The notes: generated by a model from the sequence alone, not told the origin. DNA of 64,000 bases from Sphingomonas sp. IC-56 (GCF_021043375.1 NZ_JAJNDV010000008.1:44026-108025); one strand, 5' to 3'; shown: positions 54,092 to 62,979, counted from the stretch's first letter. Made by a program: numbers and translations.

Positions 54092-54613
54092 TCAATAAGC
54101 GGCTGCGCGCGCCTGGGTCGAGTTGTGGCCGCCATTGCGGTACAGCACTTCGCGGGCGCGATCGCCGTCGATGCCGGCGCCCTGCACGGTGACGACGACG
54201 CCGCCATCCTTCATGCGGCCGCCATAATAGTCGGCATCTTCATGGCTGACGCCGTGCTTGGTCAGCACTTCGTTGAACGTACCCGTCAGCGCGCCGACGC
54301 CAGCGCCGATCGCCATTGCCTCGGGCACTGCCGAAGCCGCGATCGCGCCAGCCGCTGCCAGCGGGCCGACGCCCGGGATCGCAAGCGCCGCGACGCCAAG
54401 GCCCGCGCCCAGTGCGCCGCCGCCCAGGATGCCGCGCAGCACGTTGCGGTGATGCTCGTCGGTGATCTCACCTTCGCCAGAGGTCGCGGTGGTGGTGCCG
54501 CCATGATGCGCAATGATCGAAAGATCGGTGTCCTGAACGCCCAGCGTCCGAAGCTCGGATACCGCGCGTTCCGCTTCCGCGTGCGAATCGAAGATTGCCG
54601 ATGCGTGTACCAT
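54092..54613 (-). CDS. General stress protein, YflT/17M-like, with glycine-zipper membrane segment
   Basis: A 173-residue protein. The N-terminal strand-helix (AIFDSHAEAERAVSELRTLG, DLSIIAHH) resembles the YflT/GSP17M heat-induced stress family. The middle is a Gly/Ala-rich zipper (GALGAGLGVAALAIPGVGPL) that could insert in a membrane, and the C-terminus (VVVTVQGAGIDGDRAREVLY) repeats the alpha-beta pattern. Its molecular role is unknown. An EcfG-like promoter lies 45-70 bases upstream of the start, and the convergent neighbour is the phytochrome kinase. Confidence 0.75.
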   Translation of the reverse strand: MVHASAIFDSHAEAERAVSELRTLGVQDTDLSIIAHHGGTTTATSGEGEITDEHHRNVLRGILGGGALGAGLGVAALAIPGVGPLAAAGAIAASAVPEAMAIGAGVGALTGTFNEVLTKHGVSHEDADYYGGRMKDGGVVVTVQGAGIDGDRAREVLYRNGGHNSTQARAAAY

Positions 54614-54658
54614 GAATGCTCCTCTTTGTTGCGCCGCTCTTCAGCGGTCTGCGGGTTC

Positions 54659-54683
54659 AACAAAGGGGGGACGGGCTCGTTCC
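54659..54683 (-). promoter_or_regulatory. EcfG-like general stress promoter of the YflT-like gene
   Basis: On the minus strand GGAAC (-35) and GTT (-10) are 17 bases apart, reading GGAAC-N16-TGTT, near the alphaproteobacterial EcfG consensus GGAAC-N16/17-CGTT. It is 45 bases upstream of the start at 54613. Confidence 0.6.
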
Positions 54684-54725
54684 TCCCGAACGAAATAGGA
54701 CGGGACCGCCACCATCAGGCATCCA

Positions 54726-54825
54726 GTTCCCCGGCGAAGGCCGGGGCCCAGTTGCAATGTCGTCTGAGAGGATTGCCTGCCCTCACCACGTGCGCCGAAG
54801 CTAGGCCCCGGCCTCCGCCGGGGTA
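54726..54825. repeat. Intergenic palindromic repeat type B, copy 4
   Basis: A 100-base unit: left arm GTTCCCCGGCGAAGGCCGGG, right arm CTAGGCCCCGGCCTCCGCCG. The right arm has one or two changes from the other copies. It lies between dnaJ's end and the divergent stress gene. Confidence 0.78.
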
Positions 54826-54868
54826 CAGCCCACGCAAGCGCCGGAAGGCTTCAGCCCCGGCCAGAGCC

Positions 54869-55987
54869 TCAGCCCAACGCCGCCTTCAACTTGGCGAAGA
54901 ACCCGGTAGATTCCGGGCACTCGTCCCCGGTCTCGGTCTCGCGGAACTCCTCCAGCAGCTCGCGCTGCCGCGCGGTAAGCTTGGTCGGCATTTCCACGGT
55001 CAGCTGCACCACCAGGTCGCCGCGCCCGCGGCCCTGGAGCACCGGCATGCCCACGCCGCGCTGGCGTACTTCGCGGCCCGACTGGGTGCCGGGCAGGATC
55101 TTCACGACGTGGCTCTCGCCGTCGAGCCCTGGCAGCGTGATCTCGCCGCCAAGCGCCGCAGTGGTGAAGCTGATCGGCGCGCGCGCATAGAGCGTGGTGC
55201 CCTCGCGATCGAAGATCGCGTGCTTCTTGACGTGGAGGAAGATGTACAGGTCGCCCGCCGGCGCCCCGCGTGCCCCCGCCTCACCTTCGCCGGTCAGGCG
55301 GATGCGCGTGCCTTCATCGACCCCGGGCGGCACGTTGATGCTCAGCGTCTTGGTCTTGTCGGTGCGTCCTTCGCCGCGGCAGTCGCGGCACGGATCGGCG
55401 ATCACCTGGCCCGCGCCGTGACAGACCGGGCAGGTCCGCTCAACCATGAAGAAGCCCTGCTGCGCGCGCACCTTGCCATGGCCGTTGCACTGCTGGCAGG
55501 TCTTGGCCTGGGTGCCCGGCGTCGCGCCGGAGCCGGTGCAGGTGTCGCACAGCGCGGAAACGTCGACGGTGATCTCGGTGTTCTTGCCGTGGAACGCTTC
55601 TTCCAGCGTGATGTCCATGTCGTAGCGCAGGTCCGCGCCACGCAGGTTCGCGCGGCCACCGCCGCCACGACCGCCCATGAACTCGCCGAACACGCTCTCG
55701 AAAATATCGGAAAAGCCGCTGAAGTCCTGCGCGCCGTGCCCGCCGCCTGCGCCGCCCTGCTTGAACGCGGCATGGCCGAAGCGGTCGTACGCCGCGCGCT
55801 TCTGGGGATCCTTCAGGCAGTCATAGGCTTCGCTGATCGCCTTGAACTTGGCCTCGGAATCCGAGCATCCCGGGTTCTTGTCGGGATGATACTTCATCGC
55901 GAGCTTGCGGTAGGACGACTTGATCGTCCCCGCGTCGGCGGTGCGCTCGCACTGGAGCAGTTCGTAATAGTCGACTTCGGTGGTCAT
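54869..55987 (-). CDS. dnaJ: Chaperone protein DnaJ
   Basis: DnaJ stimulates DnaK's ATPase and delivers unfolded clients. The 372-residue protein has the J domain with HPD (KYHPDKNPG), a Gly/Phe region ([20 protein letters not shown]), the four zinc repeats CxxCxGxG ([36 protein letters not shown]) and the client-binding C-domain. It is downstream of dnaK on the same strand, as usual. Confidence 0.98.
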   Translation of the reverse strand: MTTEVDYYELLQCERTADAGTIKSSYRKLAMKYHPDKNPGCSDSEAKFKAISEAYDCLKDPQKRAAYDRFGHAAFKQGGAGGGHGAQDFSGFSDIFESVFGEFMGGRGGGGRANLRGADLRYDMDITLEEAFHGKNTEITVDVSALCDTCTGSGATPGTQAKTCQQCNGHGKVRAQQGFFMVERTCPVCHGAGQVIADPCRDCRGEGRTDKTKTLSINVPPGVDEGTRIRLTGEGEAGARGAPAGDLYIFLHVKKHAIFDREGTTLYARAPISFTTAALGGEITLPGLDGESHVVKILPGTQSGREVRQRGVGMPVLQGRGRGDLVVQLTVEMPTKLTARQRELLEEFRETETGDECPESTGFFAKLKAALG

Positions 55988-56117
55988 TCAAAAAGCCCTC
56001 TCCCCAGTTGAGGAGAGGATTGGGAGAGGGGCAGTCCGCCAGCGGCCCAAGCCACCACGGTCACCCCACTCCCCCTCTCCCCGGCCCTCTCCCCGCGAGC
56101 GGAAAGAGGGAGGGGTG
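55988..56117. repeat. CT-rich intergenic repeat between dnaK and dnaJ
   Basis: The 135-base gap between dnaK and dnaJ holds repeats of CCCTCTCCCC and its complement (GAGGAGAGG, GGGAGAGGGG, AGAGGGAGGGG), able to fold into a long hairpin. It may tune dnaJ expression relative to dnaK or stabilise the processed mRNA. Confidence 0.55.
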
Positions 56118-56122
56118 TGTTT

Positions 56123-58033
56123 TTACGCCTTGTTGTCGTCCACCTCGGAGAACTCGGCATCGACGACTTCTTCGCCGCCCGCCTCGTTACCCGCAGCCGC
56201 GCCTGCATTCGGCGAGGCGTTCTCGGCCGACTGCTTCTCGTAGATCGCCTGCCCCAGCTTCATCGCCACCTGGGCGAGGTTCTGTGCCTTGGCCTGCATC
56301 TCGTCGGCGTCGCCGCCTTCGATCGCAGTCTTGGTCTCGGCGATCGCGGCCTCGATTTCGCCCTTCAGCGAAGCGTCGACCTTGTCGCCATTTTCCTGCA
56401 GCTGGCGCTCGGTGGTGTGCACCAGGCTCTCGGCGTTGTTCTTCGCCTCGGCCGCAGCGCGACGCTTCTTGTCCTCTTCGGCGAAGTTCTCGGCGTCGCG
56501 GACCATCTGCTCGATGTCGTTGTCGCTGAGGCCGCCCGAGGCCTGGATGCGGATCTGCTGCTCCTTGCCGGTGCCCTTGTCCTTGGCCGACACATTGACC
56601 AGGCCATTGGCGTCGATGTCGAAGGTCACTTCGATCTGCGGCACGCCGCGCGGCGCCGGCGGAATGCCGATCAGGTCGAACTGGCCCAGCATCTTGTTGT
56701 CGGCCGCCATTTCGCGCTCGCCCTGGAAGACGCGGATGGTCACTGCCTGCTGATTGTCGTCAGCGGTGGAGTAGACCTGCGACTTCTTGGTCGGGATCGT
56801 GGTGTTGCGGTCGATCATGCGGGTGAACACGCCACCCAGCGTCTCGATGCCCAGCGACAGCGGCGTCACGTCGAGCAGCAGCACGTCCTTGACGTCGCCC
56901 TGGAGCACGCCGGCCTGGATCGCGGCACCGATCGCCACGACTTCGTCCGGATTCACGCCGGTGTGCGGCTCCTTGCCGAAGAACGACTTCACGACGTCGC
57001 GCACCTTGGGCATGCGGGTCATGCCGCCGACCAGCACCACTTCGTCGATCGCGTCGGCCTTCAGGCCCGCATCGGCCAGCGCCTTGCGGCACGGCTCCAG
57101 CGTGCGCTGGATCAGGTCATCGACCAGACGCTCCAGCTCGGCGCGGCTGATCGACTTCACCAGGTGCTTCGGGCCATTGGCGTCGGCGGTGATGAAGGGC
57201 AGATTGACTTCGGTGGTCTGCGCCGAGGAAAGCTCGATCTTCGCCTTTTCGGCGGCTTCCTTCAGACGCTGCAGCGCCAGCTTGTCCTTGGTGAGGTCGA
57301 TGCCCTCGGCCTTGCGGAACTCGTCGGCCAGATACTGGACGATCTTGGAGTCGAAGTCCTCGCCACCCAGGAAGGTGTCGCCGTTGGTCGCCTTCACTTC
57401 GAACACGCCGTCGCCGATTTCCAGCACCGAGATGTCGAACGTGCCGCCGCCAAGGTCATAGACTGCGATGGTCTTGTTGCTGTCCTTGTCGAGACCGTAT
57501 GCCAGCGCAGCCGCGGTCGGCTCGTTGATGATGCGCAGCACTTCCAGGCCGGCGATCTTGCCGGCGTCCTTGGTCGCCTGACGCTGGGCGTCGTTGAAGT
57601 ACGCCGGAACGGTGATCACCGCCTGGCTGACCGTCTCGCCGAGATACGATTCAGCGGTTTCCTTCATCTTCTGCAGGATGAAGGCGGAGATCTGCGATGG
57701 GCTATACTCTTCGCCGCCAGCCTTGACCCACGCGTCGCCGTTCGGGCCGCGCGCGATCGCGTACGGCACCAGCTCGGTGTCCTTCTTGGTCACCGGATCG
57801 TCGAAGCGGCGGCCGATCAGGCGCTTCACTGCGAAGATGGTGTTGTCGCCATTCGTCACTGCCTGGCGCTTTGCCGGCTGGCCGATCAGACGCTCGCCAT
57901 CCTTGGCGAAGGCGACGATCGACGGGGTGGTACGCGCACCCTCTGCATTTTCGATGACCTTGGGCTTGCCGCCTTCCATTACGGCAACGCAGCTGTTGGT
58001 CGTGCCCAGATCGATACCGATTACTTTAGCCAT
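56123..58033 (-). CDS. dnaK: Chaperone protein DnaK (Hsp70)
   Basis: The main Hsp70 chaperone. The 636-residue protein opens [20 protein letters not shown], has [20 protein letters not shown], the phosphate loop [20 protein letters not shown], and the substrate-binding domain from [20 protein letters not shown]. It ends in the Gly/Ala and acidic tail with EVDDNKA. It heads the dnaK-dnaJ operon under an RpoH-type promoter. The length is standard. Confidence 0.99.
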   Translation of the reverse strand: MAKVIGIDLGTTNSCVAVMEGGKPKVIENAEGARTTPSIVAFAKDGERLIGQPAKRQAVTNGDNTIFAVKRLIGRRFDDPVTKKDTELVPYAIARGPNGDAWVKAGGEEYSPSQISAFILQKMKETAESYLGETVSQAVITVPAYFNDAQRQATKDAGKIAGLEVLRIINEPTAAALAYGLDKDSNKTIAVYDLGGGTFDISVLEIGDGVFEVKATNGDTFLGGEDFDSKIVQYLADEFRKAEGIDLTKDKLALQRLKEAAEKAKIELSSAQTTEVNLPFITADANGPKHLVKSISRAELERLVDDLIQRTLEPCRKALADAGLKADAIDEVVLVGGMTRMPKVRDVVKSFFGKEPHTGVNPDEVVAIGAAIQAGVLQGDVKDVLLLDVTPLSLGIETLGGVFTRMIDRNTTIPTKKSQVYSTADDNQQAVTIRVFQGEREMAADNKMLGQFDLIGIPPAPRGVPQIEVTFDIDANGLVNVSAKDKGTGKEQQIRIQASGGLSDNDIEQMVRDAENFAEEDKKRRAAAEAKNNAESLVHTTERQLQENGDKVDASLKGEIEAAIAETKTAIEGGDADEMQAKAQNLAQVAMKLGQAIYEKQSAENASPNAGAAAGNEAGGEEVVDAEFSEVDDNKA

Positions 58034-58124
58034 GGTCCCTCAGTGGCCCCCAGTTCAAAAAGTTAAGCGCATGGCTCCTCGCGACCCTTTTTTAGGCGCC
58101 GCAGGGAACCGTTTCCGGGCAGGG

Positions 58125-58152
58125 ATATAGGTGGCCCTGCGCTTGCCGCAAG
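58125..58152 (-). promoter_or_regulatory. RpoH heat-shock promoter of dnaK
   Basis: On the minus strand CTTG, 17 bases, CCTATAT fits the alphaproteobacterial heat-shock consensus CTTG-N17-CYTATnT exactly. It lies 92 bases before the dnaK ATG and its -35 end is 45 bases from the divergent PCuAC start. Confidence 0.75.
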
Positions 58153-58196
58153 AAGGACAAGATTCTACGACGCTTCCCGAATTGGGAGGACGGCGG

Positions 58197-58634
58197 ATGC
58201 GAGGGATTTTGGGGATCGTTGCGGGGGCGCTGCTCTTGTCCGCCTGCCACCAGCAGCCCGCCGAGCCCGCGGTCGAGAAGGCCTGGGCTCGCCTGCCCGC
58301 GGTCTCCGGCAGGCCCGGCGCGGCCTATTTCACGCTGAAGGGCGGATCTCAGGCGGATAAGCTCGTCGGCATCGCCTCCCCCGCCGCCACTCGCGCTGAA
58401 CTGCACGAAACGATGCAGCATGGCGGCATGAGCATGATGCAGCCGCTGCGCGAGGTCGCCCTGGACGCCGGCAAGACCGTCAACTTCGCGCCAGGCGGCC
58501 GGCACGTCATGCTGTTCGGTCTGTCGCCGAGCCTGAAGCCCGGCGCCCAAATCCCGCTGGTGCTAAGCCTCGCCAGCGGCAAGAAGCTGGAAGCCCAAGC
58601 CCAGCTCGTCGGCGCCGGCGACCCCCAGCCCTAG
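58197..58634 (+). CDS. PCu(A)C copper chaperone lipoprotein
   Basis: A 145-residue periplasmic copper chaperone of the DUF461/PCuAC family, which delivers Cu(I) to cytochrome oxidase. The lipobox cysteine (ALLLSAC) ends the signal; the copper-site region is ELHETMQHGGMSMMQPLREV with PGGRHVMLFGL, giving the H-M...M...H-x-M pattern. The start at 58197 has a GGGAGGA ribosome site; the frame starting at 58131 is not preferred. It is convergent with the 100-residue protein gene, ending 3 bases apart. Confidence 0.88.
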   Translation: MRGILGIVAGALLLSACHQQPAEPAVEKAWARLPAVSGRPGAAYFTLKGGSQADKLVGIASPAATRAELHETMQHGGMSMMQPLREVALDAGKTVNFAPGGRHVMLFGLSPSLKPGAQIPLVLSLASGKKLEAQAQLVGAGDPQP

Positions 58635-58637
58635 GCT

Positions 58638-58940
58638 TTAGTCGAACCGATTGTACGAAGGCGGATCGCTCGCCGGGAAGGACTCGTCCACCCCTTCGTC
58701 GACCTTGTCCCACACATCATCGGCGTCATGGTCGCGCATATGTTCGGGCCCCGCATCGCGGGTCTGGTCGAAGCTGCCCTTCACCGCACCCGGCTGCGCA
58801 AACGCCGCCGGCGTGACAGCGTCTTCTTCTTCCACCCGCCGCAAATAGCGGCCCAGCAGGAACGCGCCGGTCGCCACCGCGGCCACGCCGATCCACGCCC
58901 CGCTGCCGATGCTGCGCTTGCGATTGATCCCCGACATCAT
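58638..58940 (-). CDS. Small single-pass membrane protein with DESFPASDPPS tail
   Basis: A 100-residue protein with one membrane helix (AWIGVAAVATGAFLLGRYLR) and an acidic tail ending DEGVDESFPASDPPSYN. This tail motif recurs in many proteobacterial proteins, but its role is unknown. It lies 46 bases after a 51-residue membrane gene on the same strand and may be co-transcribed with it. Confidence 0.65.
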   Translation of the reverse strand: MMSGINRKRSIGSGAWIGVAAVATGAFLLGRYLRRVEEEDAVTPAAFAQPGAVKGSFDQTRDAGPEHMRDHDADDVWDKVDEGVDESFPASDPPSYNRFD

Positions 58941-58986
58941 GCAATCACCCTCTTTTTATTCGTATACAAGAACGTATCCGCACCGA

Positions 58987-59142
58987 CTATTTCGTCTGCT
59001 CGATCGCCGTCGCGGCGCCGCTGTCATGCTTCCGGGTGGCGAAGAAGACCACCAGCGCTGCCACGACGAACGCGACCAGAATGTAGGTGCCAAGCGCCGC
59101 CTTGGGCTTGTTCGAGGAAAGCTGCTTGTCTGGCTTGGGCAT
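58987..59142 (-). CDS. 51-residue single-pass membrane protein
   Basis: A short gene: MPKPDKQLSSNKPKAALGTY, then a helix with LVAFVVAALVVFFATRK, then a soluble tail DSGAATAIEQTK. A GGAGCG site lies a few bases before the ATG at 59142. Codon use matches its neighbours. It lies between the HxlR gene and the 100-residue gene, all on the minus strand. No family is recognised. Confidence 0.6.
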   Translation of the reverse strand: MPKPDKQLSSNKPKAALGTYILVAFVVAALVVFFATRKHDSGAATAIEQTK

Positions 59143-59187
59143 GATCGCTCCGGAACTGAGATGAAGGGCAAACGCCGCAAACGCCCG

Positions 59188-59568
59188 CTAGGTCCGCCGC
59201 GCCGTCGCGCGGCTGCCAAGCTGGTCGAGCGCATCGGCATTATCGCGGCCCCAGGCATAGAGCATCGCCACGGGCTCCACGAAACGCGTGCCCAGTTCGC
59301 TCAGGCGATACTCCACGGCCGGCGGCACCGCACTCTGCACATGGCGGGTGATCAGCCCCACTTCCTCCATTTCGCGCAGCGTCTGGGTCAGCATCTTCTT
59401 CGAGATTCCCGGCAGGCTGCGGTGGAGCACTCCCGTTCGCGCGGCGCCGCCATGCCGGACGTGCAGCGTGTGCAGCACCATGCTGGTCCATTTGGTCGCG
59501 AACAGCGCCAGCACACGCCGCGGCGCGCAATCCTCCCGCCACTCCTCATCGGCCGAGCCCGGCTGCAT
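59188..59568 (-). CDS. HxlR-family transcriptional regulator
   Basis: A 126-residue winged-helix regulator of the HxlR type. The conserved Cys is in REDCAPRRVLALFATKWTSM, and the wing has LPGISKKMLTQTLREMEEVG and VEYRLSELG, all typical. Such proteins sense electrophiles or oxidants and repress or activate a divergent oxidoreductase gene. The SDR gene at 59670 is divergent, with tandem GGT(N)CC boxes between, so it is the likely target. Confidence 0.9.
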   Translation of the reverse strand: MQPGSADEEWREDCAPRRVLALFATKWTSMVLHTLHVRHGGAARTGVLHRSLPGISKKMLTQTLREMEEVGLITRHVQSAVPPAVEYRLSELGTRFVEPVAMLYAWGRDNADALDQLGSRATARRT

Positions 59569-59571
59569 GAC

Positions 59572-59608
59572 TGGTTACCTCCTGGTGCCTAGGTTCCTGT
59601 TTGGTGCC
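59572..59608. promoter_or_regulatory. Tandem boxes between HxlR and SDR genes
   Basis: GGTTACC, GGTGCC, GGTTCC and GGTGCC occur in a row, giving two similar 18-base units spaced 19 bases apart. This regular layout in a 101-base divergent gap is a good candidate for the HxlR operator, with no direct evidence. Confidence 0.4.
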
Positions 59609-59669
59609 GTCTAGAAGCCGGGCCCGCCCCTGCCTAGCTCCCGCTTCGAACAAGCACGGGATCAAGAAC

Positions 59670-60731
59670 ATGGCAAAAACCGCACTGGTGGTCGGGGCAA
59701 GCGGCATTGTGGGCAGCGCGACCGCGGCGCTGCTGATCGAGCAAGGCTGGCGCGTGCACGGGCTCGCCCGTCGCCCGACGGCGCAGGAGGGCGTAGCGCC
59801 GGTTGCTGCGGACTTGCAGGACGCCACCGCCACGGCGCGAGCCCTCGAACATCTCAGCCCCGACGCGGTGTTCATCACCACCTGGCTGCGCCAGGACAGC
59901 GAGGCGGAGAATATCCGCGTCAACGCTGCGATGGTGCGCAACCTGCTCGATGCGCTGCCCAAGCCCACCGCCCCGCGCCATGTCGCGCTGGTTACCGGCC
60001 TCAAGCATTATCTCGGGCCGTTCGAAGCCTATGGCAAAGGCGTGCTGCCGCAGACGCCGTTCCGCGAGGAACAGGGCCGGCTCGATGTCGAGAACTTCTA
60101 TTACGCGCAGGAGGACGAAGTCTTCGCGGCCGCCGAGCGCGACGGCTTCACCTGGAGCGTCCATCGCCCCCACACGGTGATCGGCAAGGCAGTCGGCAAC
60201 GCCATGAACATGGGCACGACGCTTGCCGTTTATGCGACGCTCTGCCGCGAAACAGGACGCCCCTTCACCTTCCCGGGCTCTGCCGCGCAGTGGAGCGGAC
60301 TGACCGACATGACCGATGCCGGTCAGCTTGCCCGCCAGCTGCTCTGGGCCACCGAAACCGAAGCGGCACACAACCAAGCGTTCAACATCGTCAACGGCGA
60401 CGTTTTCCGCTGGCAGTGGATGTGGAGCCGCATTGCGGACTGGTTCGGCATCGAAGCGGCCCCGTTCGACGGTACGGCGCGCCCGCTTGAGCAGCAGATG
60501 GCGAACGACGCGGACACCTGGCGGCAGATCGCGCAGCGCGAGAAGCTGGCCGAGCCCGACCTCAACCGCCTGGCGTCACCCTGGCACACCGACGCCGATC
60601 TTGGCCGTCCGCTGGAAGTCGTCACCGACATGTCCAAGAGCCGGCGCCTGGGCTTCACTGCCTACCAACCGACCGACGACGCTTTCTTCGCGCTGTTCGA
60701 GCGGTTGCGGACGGATCGCCTGATCCCCTGA
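59670..60731 (+). CDS. SDR-family oxidoreductase (PRISE/progesterone 5-beta-reductase-like)
   Basis: A 353-residue short-chain dehydrogenase/reductase with the NAD(P) motif TALVVGASGIVGSATAALL. Later features such as VALVTGLKHYLGPFEAYGKG, NFYYAQEDEVF and WSVHRPHTVIGKAVGNAMNM match the progesterone 5-beta-reductase/iridoid synthase-like group, which reduce enones. The catalytic Tyr is in YYAQED and Lys in GLKHY. Substrate is not known; an electrophilic enone would fit control by HxlR. The start at 59670 (MAKTALVVG) was used. Confidence 0.87.
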   Translation: MAKTALVVGASGIVGSATAALLIEQGWRVHGLARRPTAQEGVAPVAADLQDATATARALEHLSPDAVFITTWLRQDSEAENIRVNAAMVRNLLDALPKPTAPRHVALVTGLKHYLGPFEAYGKGVLPQTPFREEQGRLDVENFYYAQEDEVFAAAERDGFTWSVHRPHTVIGKAVGNAMNMGTTLAVYATLCRETGRPFTFPGSAAQWSGLTDMTDAGQLARQLLWATETEAAHNQAFNIVNGDVFRWQWMWSRIADWFGIEAAPFDGTARPLEQQMANDADTWRQIAQREKLAEPDLNRLASPWHTDADLGRPLEVVTDMSKSRRLGFTAYQPTDDAFFALFERLRTDRLIP

Positions 60732-60771
60732 CCGGCGTGACAAAGCGGGCCCGGCGCGGCATGTCATAGGC

Positions 60772-61233
60772 ATGACCGCGTCGCGCCCACTCACGCCGGG
60801 GGAGACCCGGCTCGCCGCATCGGTGTTCGGCGAGGCCGTCGACTATGCGCAGGCGCGGGTCGCCAATCGCAAATGGGCGTTCTTCCAGCCGCGTAACACC
60901 ACCATGGCCCCGCGCGGCACGATCCACTTTCACCCGCAAAGCGGCATCTATCATGAGGACTTCAGCCTTGCCCCCTTGGGAGTGCAGGGCCTGTTCGTGC
61001 ACGAAATGGTGCATATCTGGCAGCATCAGTGCGGCATCTTCCTGCCGCTCAAGCGCCACCCTTTTTGCCGCTACGATTATGCGATCAAGCCCGGCCAGGC
61101 CTTTGCCCGCTACGGGCTCGAGCAACAGGCCGAGATCGTCCGCCACGCCTTCCTGCTGCGCCACCGCGCCATCATCCCGGGCGCGCCGCCGCTGAGCCAG
61201 TATGAAACGCTGCTGCCCTTTAAGCCTGCCTAG
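60772..61233 (+). CDS. HExxH-containing protein of unknown function
   Basis: A 153-residue soluble protein with a zinc-peptidase-like motif HEMVHIWQHQ (His77, Glu78, His81). No signal peptide is seen. Similar sphingomonad proteins have been labelled vgr-related, but no VgrG-like part is visible here. FHPQSGIYHEDFSLAPLG precedes the motif, and GQAFARYGLEQQAEIVRHAF follows, whose Glu could be a third ligand. Its substrate is unknown. Its TAG stop shares CTAG with the convergent gene's stop. Confidence 0.65.
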   Translation: MTASRPLTPGETRLAASVFGEAVDYAQARVANRKWAFFQPRNTTMAPRGTIHFHPQSGIYHEDFSLAPLGVQGLFVHEMVHIWQHQCGIFLPLKRHPFCRYDYAIKPGQAFARYGLEQQAEIVRHAFLLRHRAIIPGAPPLSQYETLLPFKPA

Positions 61234-62684
61234 TCCTGGTTCGGTATCCGAACGTTGAAAGGCCGTGGCTGTACCGGGCGCGGCGTGACCGGCGCTGGGC
61301 GCACTTGCGGCACTGACGGAGTCGCATCGGGCTGAGCAGCGGGCGCGGGCGCGGGCTGAGGCGCACGCGGACGATCAGCGGGCGGGCGCGTGGGCGAGGG
61401 CCGGACCACCGGCGGCGTCACGCCACTGGGCGTTGCGGGTGCCGGTGTCCCGATCGGTGGACGCCGGTTCCAGCCGGGCCGCCCCTCCGGGCGCATGGGT
61501 CGCACTGGCCGCACGCCACTCAGCAACGTCGACTCGCCGGGTGCGACACCCGGCTGCGGCACAGGGCGAGGCCGGTTCCAGCCCGGCCGGTTGCTCCATG
61601 GGCGCGGCGGCCTCACGACTCCGGACGGCGCAGCAGCGGCAGGAGGCGCTGGGAGTGTACCCACCACCCCGCCCGGCCGCGTGCCGTTCCAACCCGGCCG
61701 CCGGGGACGATCCGGACGGCCCGATTCCGGAAGCCCTATCTCCGGGCGGCCCGCGCCCGGTGGCGGCGTCGTGATCACCGGCGGCAGGGCAGGAACCTGT
61801 GCGCCTGGGGCTCTAGGCCGGTCCGGGCGACCGGCTGAGGGCCGCGGACGATCCGGTCGGGTTGCGGGCCGGTCCGGGCGGGGGCGGACACCCTGGCGCG
61901 GCGGTTGGCCGGGCCGCGCATCGGGCCGCCGCCAGCGCGCGGGCGGTCTTCCCAGGAACCCGCCATCGCGCCATCGCCGAAAGCCATCGCCCAGGGCACG
62001 CCGACGCACGCGCTCATCGTTCAGCCGGTCGCGCCAGGTCCGCGCGGCCTGACTCTCGCGCTGCGCCCGCCACGCCGGCTGCGACAGGAAGCCCTGCTGC
62101 CACAGGTCGAGGAACCCGCCCATGTACAGGCTCGACTCGACCCATGCGCCACTGTCCACCGGCTCGCCCGCCCCGCTGCGCATCGCCCGCTTCAGCCGCT
62201 GCGCACGGTCCAGCAGCACCATCGCCTGCTCCAGCCGCGCCGTGCCTTCCAGTTCCGACAGCGCAGTGCCGTCCGCGTCATACGCCATCGCCAGATCGCC
62301 CGCTTCGAACGCGAAGCTTGCGCCGGGCTCGACGGCGAGGAACGGCGTGGCGCTGCGCGGCTCGAAATAATAGCTGCGCATGCCTTCGGCGGCTTCTTCG
62401 ACGATAACCACGTGGCCGTCGCGCAACTGCCAGGCCCAGGGCTCGACATCCGCGAAGGTGAAGGCCGTGTCTGGCGGCGAGTCGCCGATCACATCCCAGA
62501 GCGCATCAGCCCGGTCGATCCAGGCATAATCCTCCGGCGCGCCTGCCCGTTCAGCCGGCGGCTCCTGGCTGGCGGCGGAAAAGATCCGGGTGTCCTGCGC
62601 CGCCACTGGCATCGCCACGCTCAGCGCGGCGCAGAGCGCCAGCGCCGCGGTCACGCCGCCCAACCCGTTCTTCCGCTCCGCCAT
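61230..62684 (-). CDS. Exported protein with R-P-G-W-N-repeat Pro/Arg-rich tail
   Basis: A 484-residue exported protein with signal peptide VTAALALCAALSVAMPVAAQ. Residues about 30-230 look folded (EDYAWIDRADALWDVIGDSP, LRDGHVVIVEEAAEGMRSYY, RLEQAMVLLDRAQRLKRAMR) and end near a Trp/Arg-rich region. The C-terminal half is Pro/Arg-rich and disordered with repeats of RPGWN and RPDRPR. No family was recognised. The repeat recalls the lipoprotein at 10935-11642, but no other part is shared. ATG 62684 (MAERKNG) is the start. Confidence 0.65.
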   Translation of the reverse strand: MAERKNGLGGVTAALALCAALSVAMPVAAQDTRIFSAASQEPPAERAGAPEDYAWIDRADALWDVIGDSPPDTAFTFADVEPWAWQLRDGHVVIVEEAAEGMRSYYFEPRSATPFLAVEPGASFAFEAGDLAMAYDADGTALSELEGTARLEQAMVLLDRAQRLKRAMRSGAGEPVDSGAWVESSLYMGGFLDLWQQGFLSQPAWRAQRESQAARTWRDRLNDERVRRRALGDGFRRWRDGGFLGRPPARWRRPDARPGQPPRQGVRPRPDRPATRPDRPRPSAGRPDRPRAPGAQVPALPPVITTPPPGAGRPEIGLPESGRPDRPRRPGWNGTRPGGVVGTLPAPPAAAAPSGVVRPPRPWSNRPGWNRPRPVPQPGVAPGESTLLSGVRPVRPMRPEGRPGWNRRPPIGTPAPATPSGVTPPVVRPSPTRPPADRPRAPQPAPAPAAQPDATPSVPQVRPAPVTPRPVQPRPFNVRIPNQD

Positions 62685-62812
62685 CGACGCTCTCCCCAGC
62701 CTGCTGCACGCAGCATCCTGCTGGGGGCGTGAATGGCACATGACCAAATCCCGCGGAAGTCAGCCTGGGTCAGCCGCCGTCCGGCGCGTCAGCCGGACAG
62801 CGGTGCCTCGCG

Positions 62813-62947
62813 CTACTTGTGCCCGCCGCCGCCAGCATTCTGCTTGGAAGCGGTGCGGCTGTTATCCGCATCCTTTTCGTGCTGCTTCTCGCTACCGGCC
62901 TGCGTCTCGCGGCCGCTCTTGCCGTCGTGGTCGCCCTTCTCTGCCAT
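62813..62947 (-). CDS. 44-residue hydrophilic protein
   Basis: A short gene: MAEKGDHDGKSGRETQAGSE, then KQHEKDADNSRTASKQNAGG and a GGHK end. It is very hydrophilic, lacks hydrophobic residues and looks disordered, like small stress-induced proteins. A strong AGGAGAG site lies before the ATG at 62947, and an EcfG-like promoter lies just upstream. No family was recognised. Confidence 0.65.
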   Translation of the reverse strand: MAEKGDHDGKSGRETQAGSEKQHEKDADNSRTASKQNAGGGGHK

Positions 62948-62979
62948 GTCGCTCTCCTGCGTTAGTTTGCGCAGGAAAG

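Noticed and set aside
56117..58066. A 649-codon frame opposite dnaK.
   Set aside because: It mirrors the dnaK reading frame codon for codon, a known artefact of GC-rich dnaK genes.
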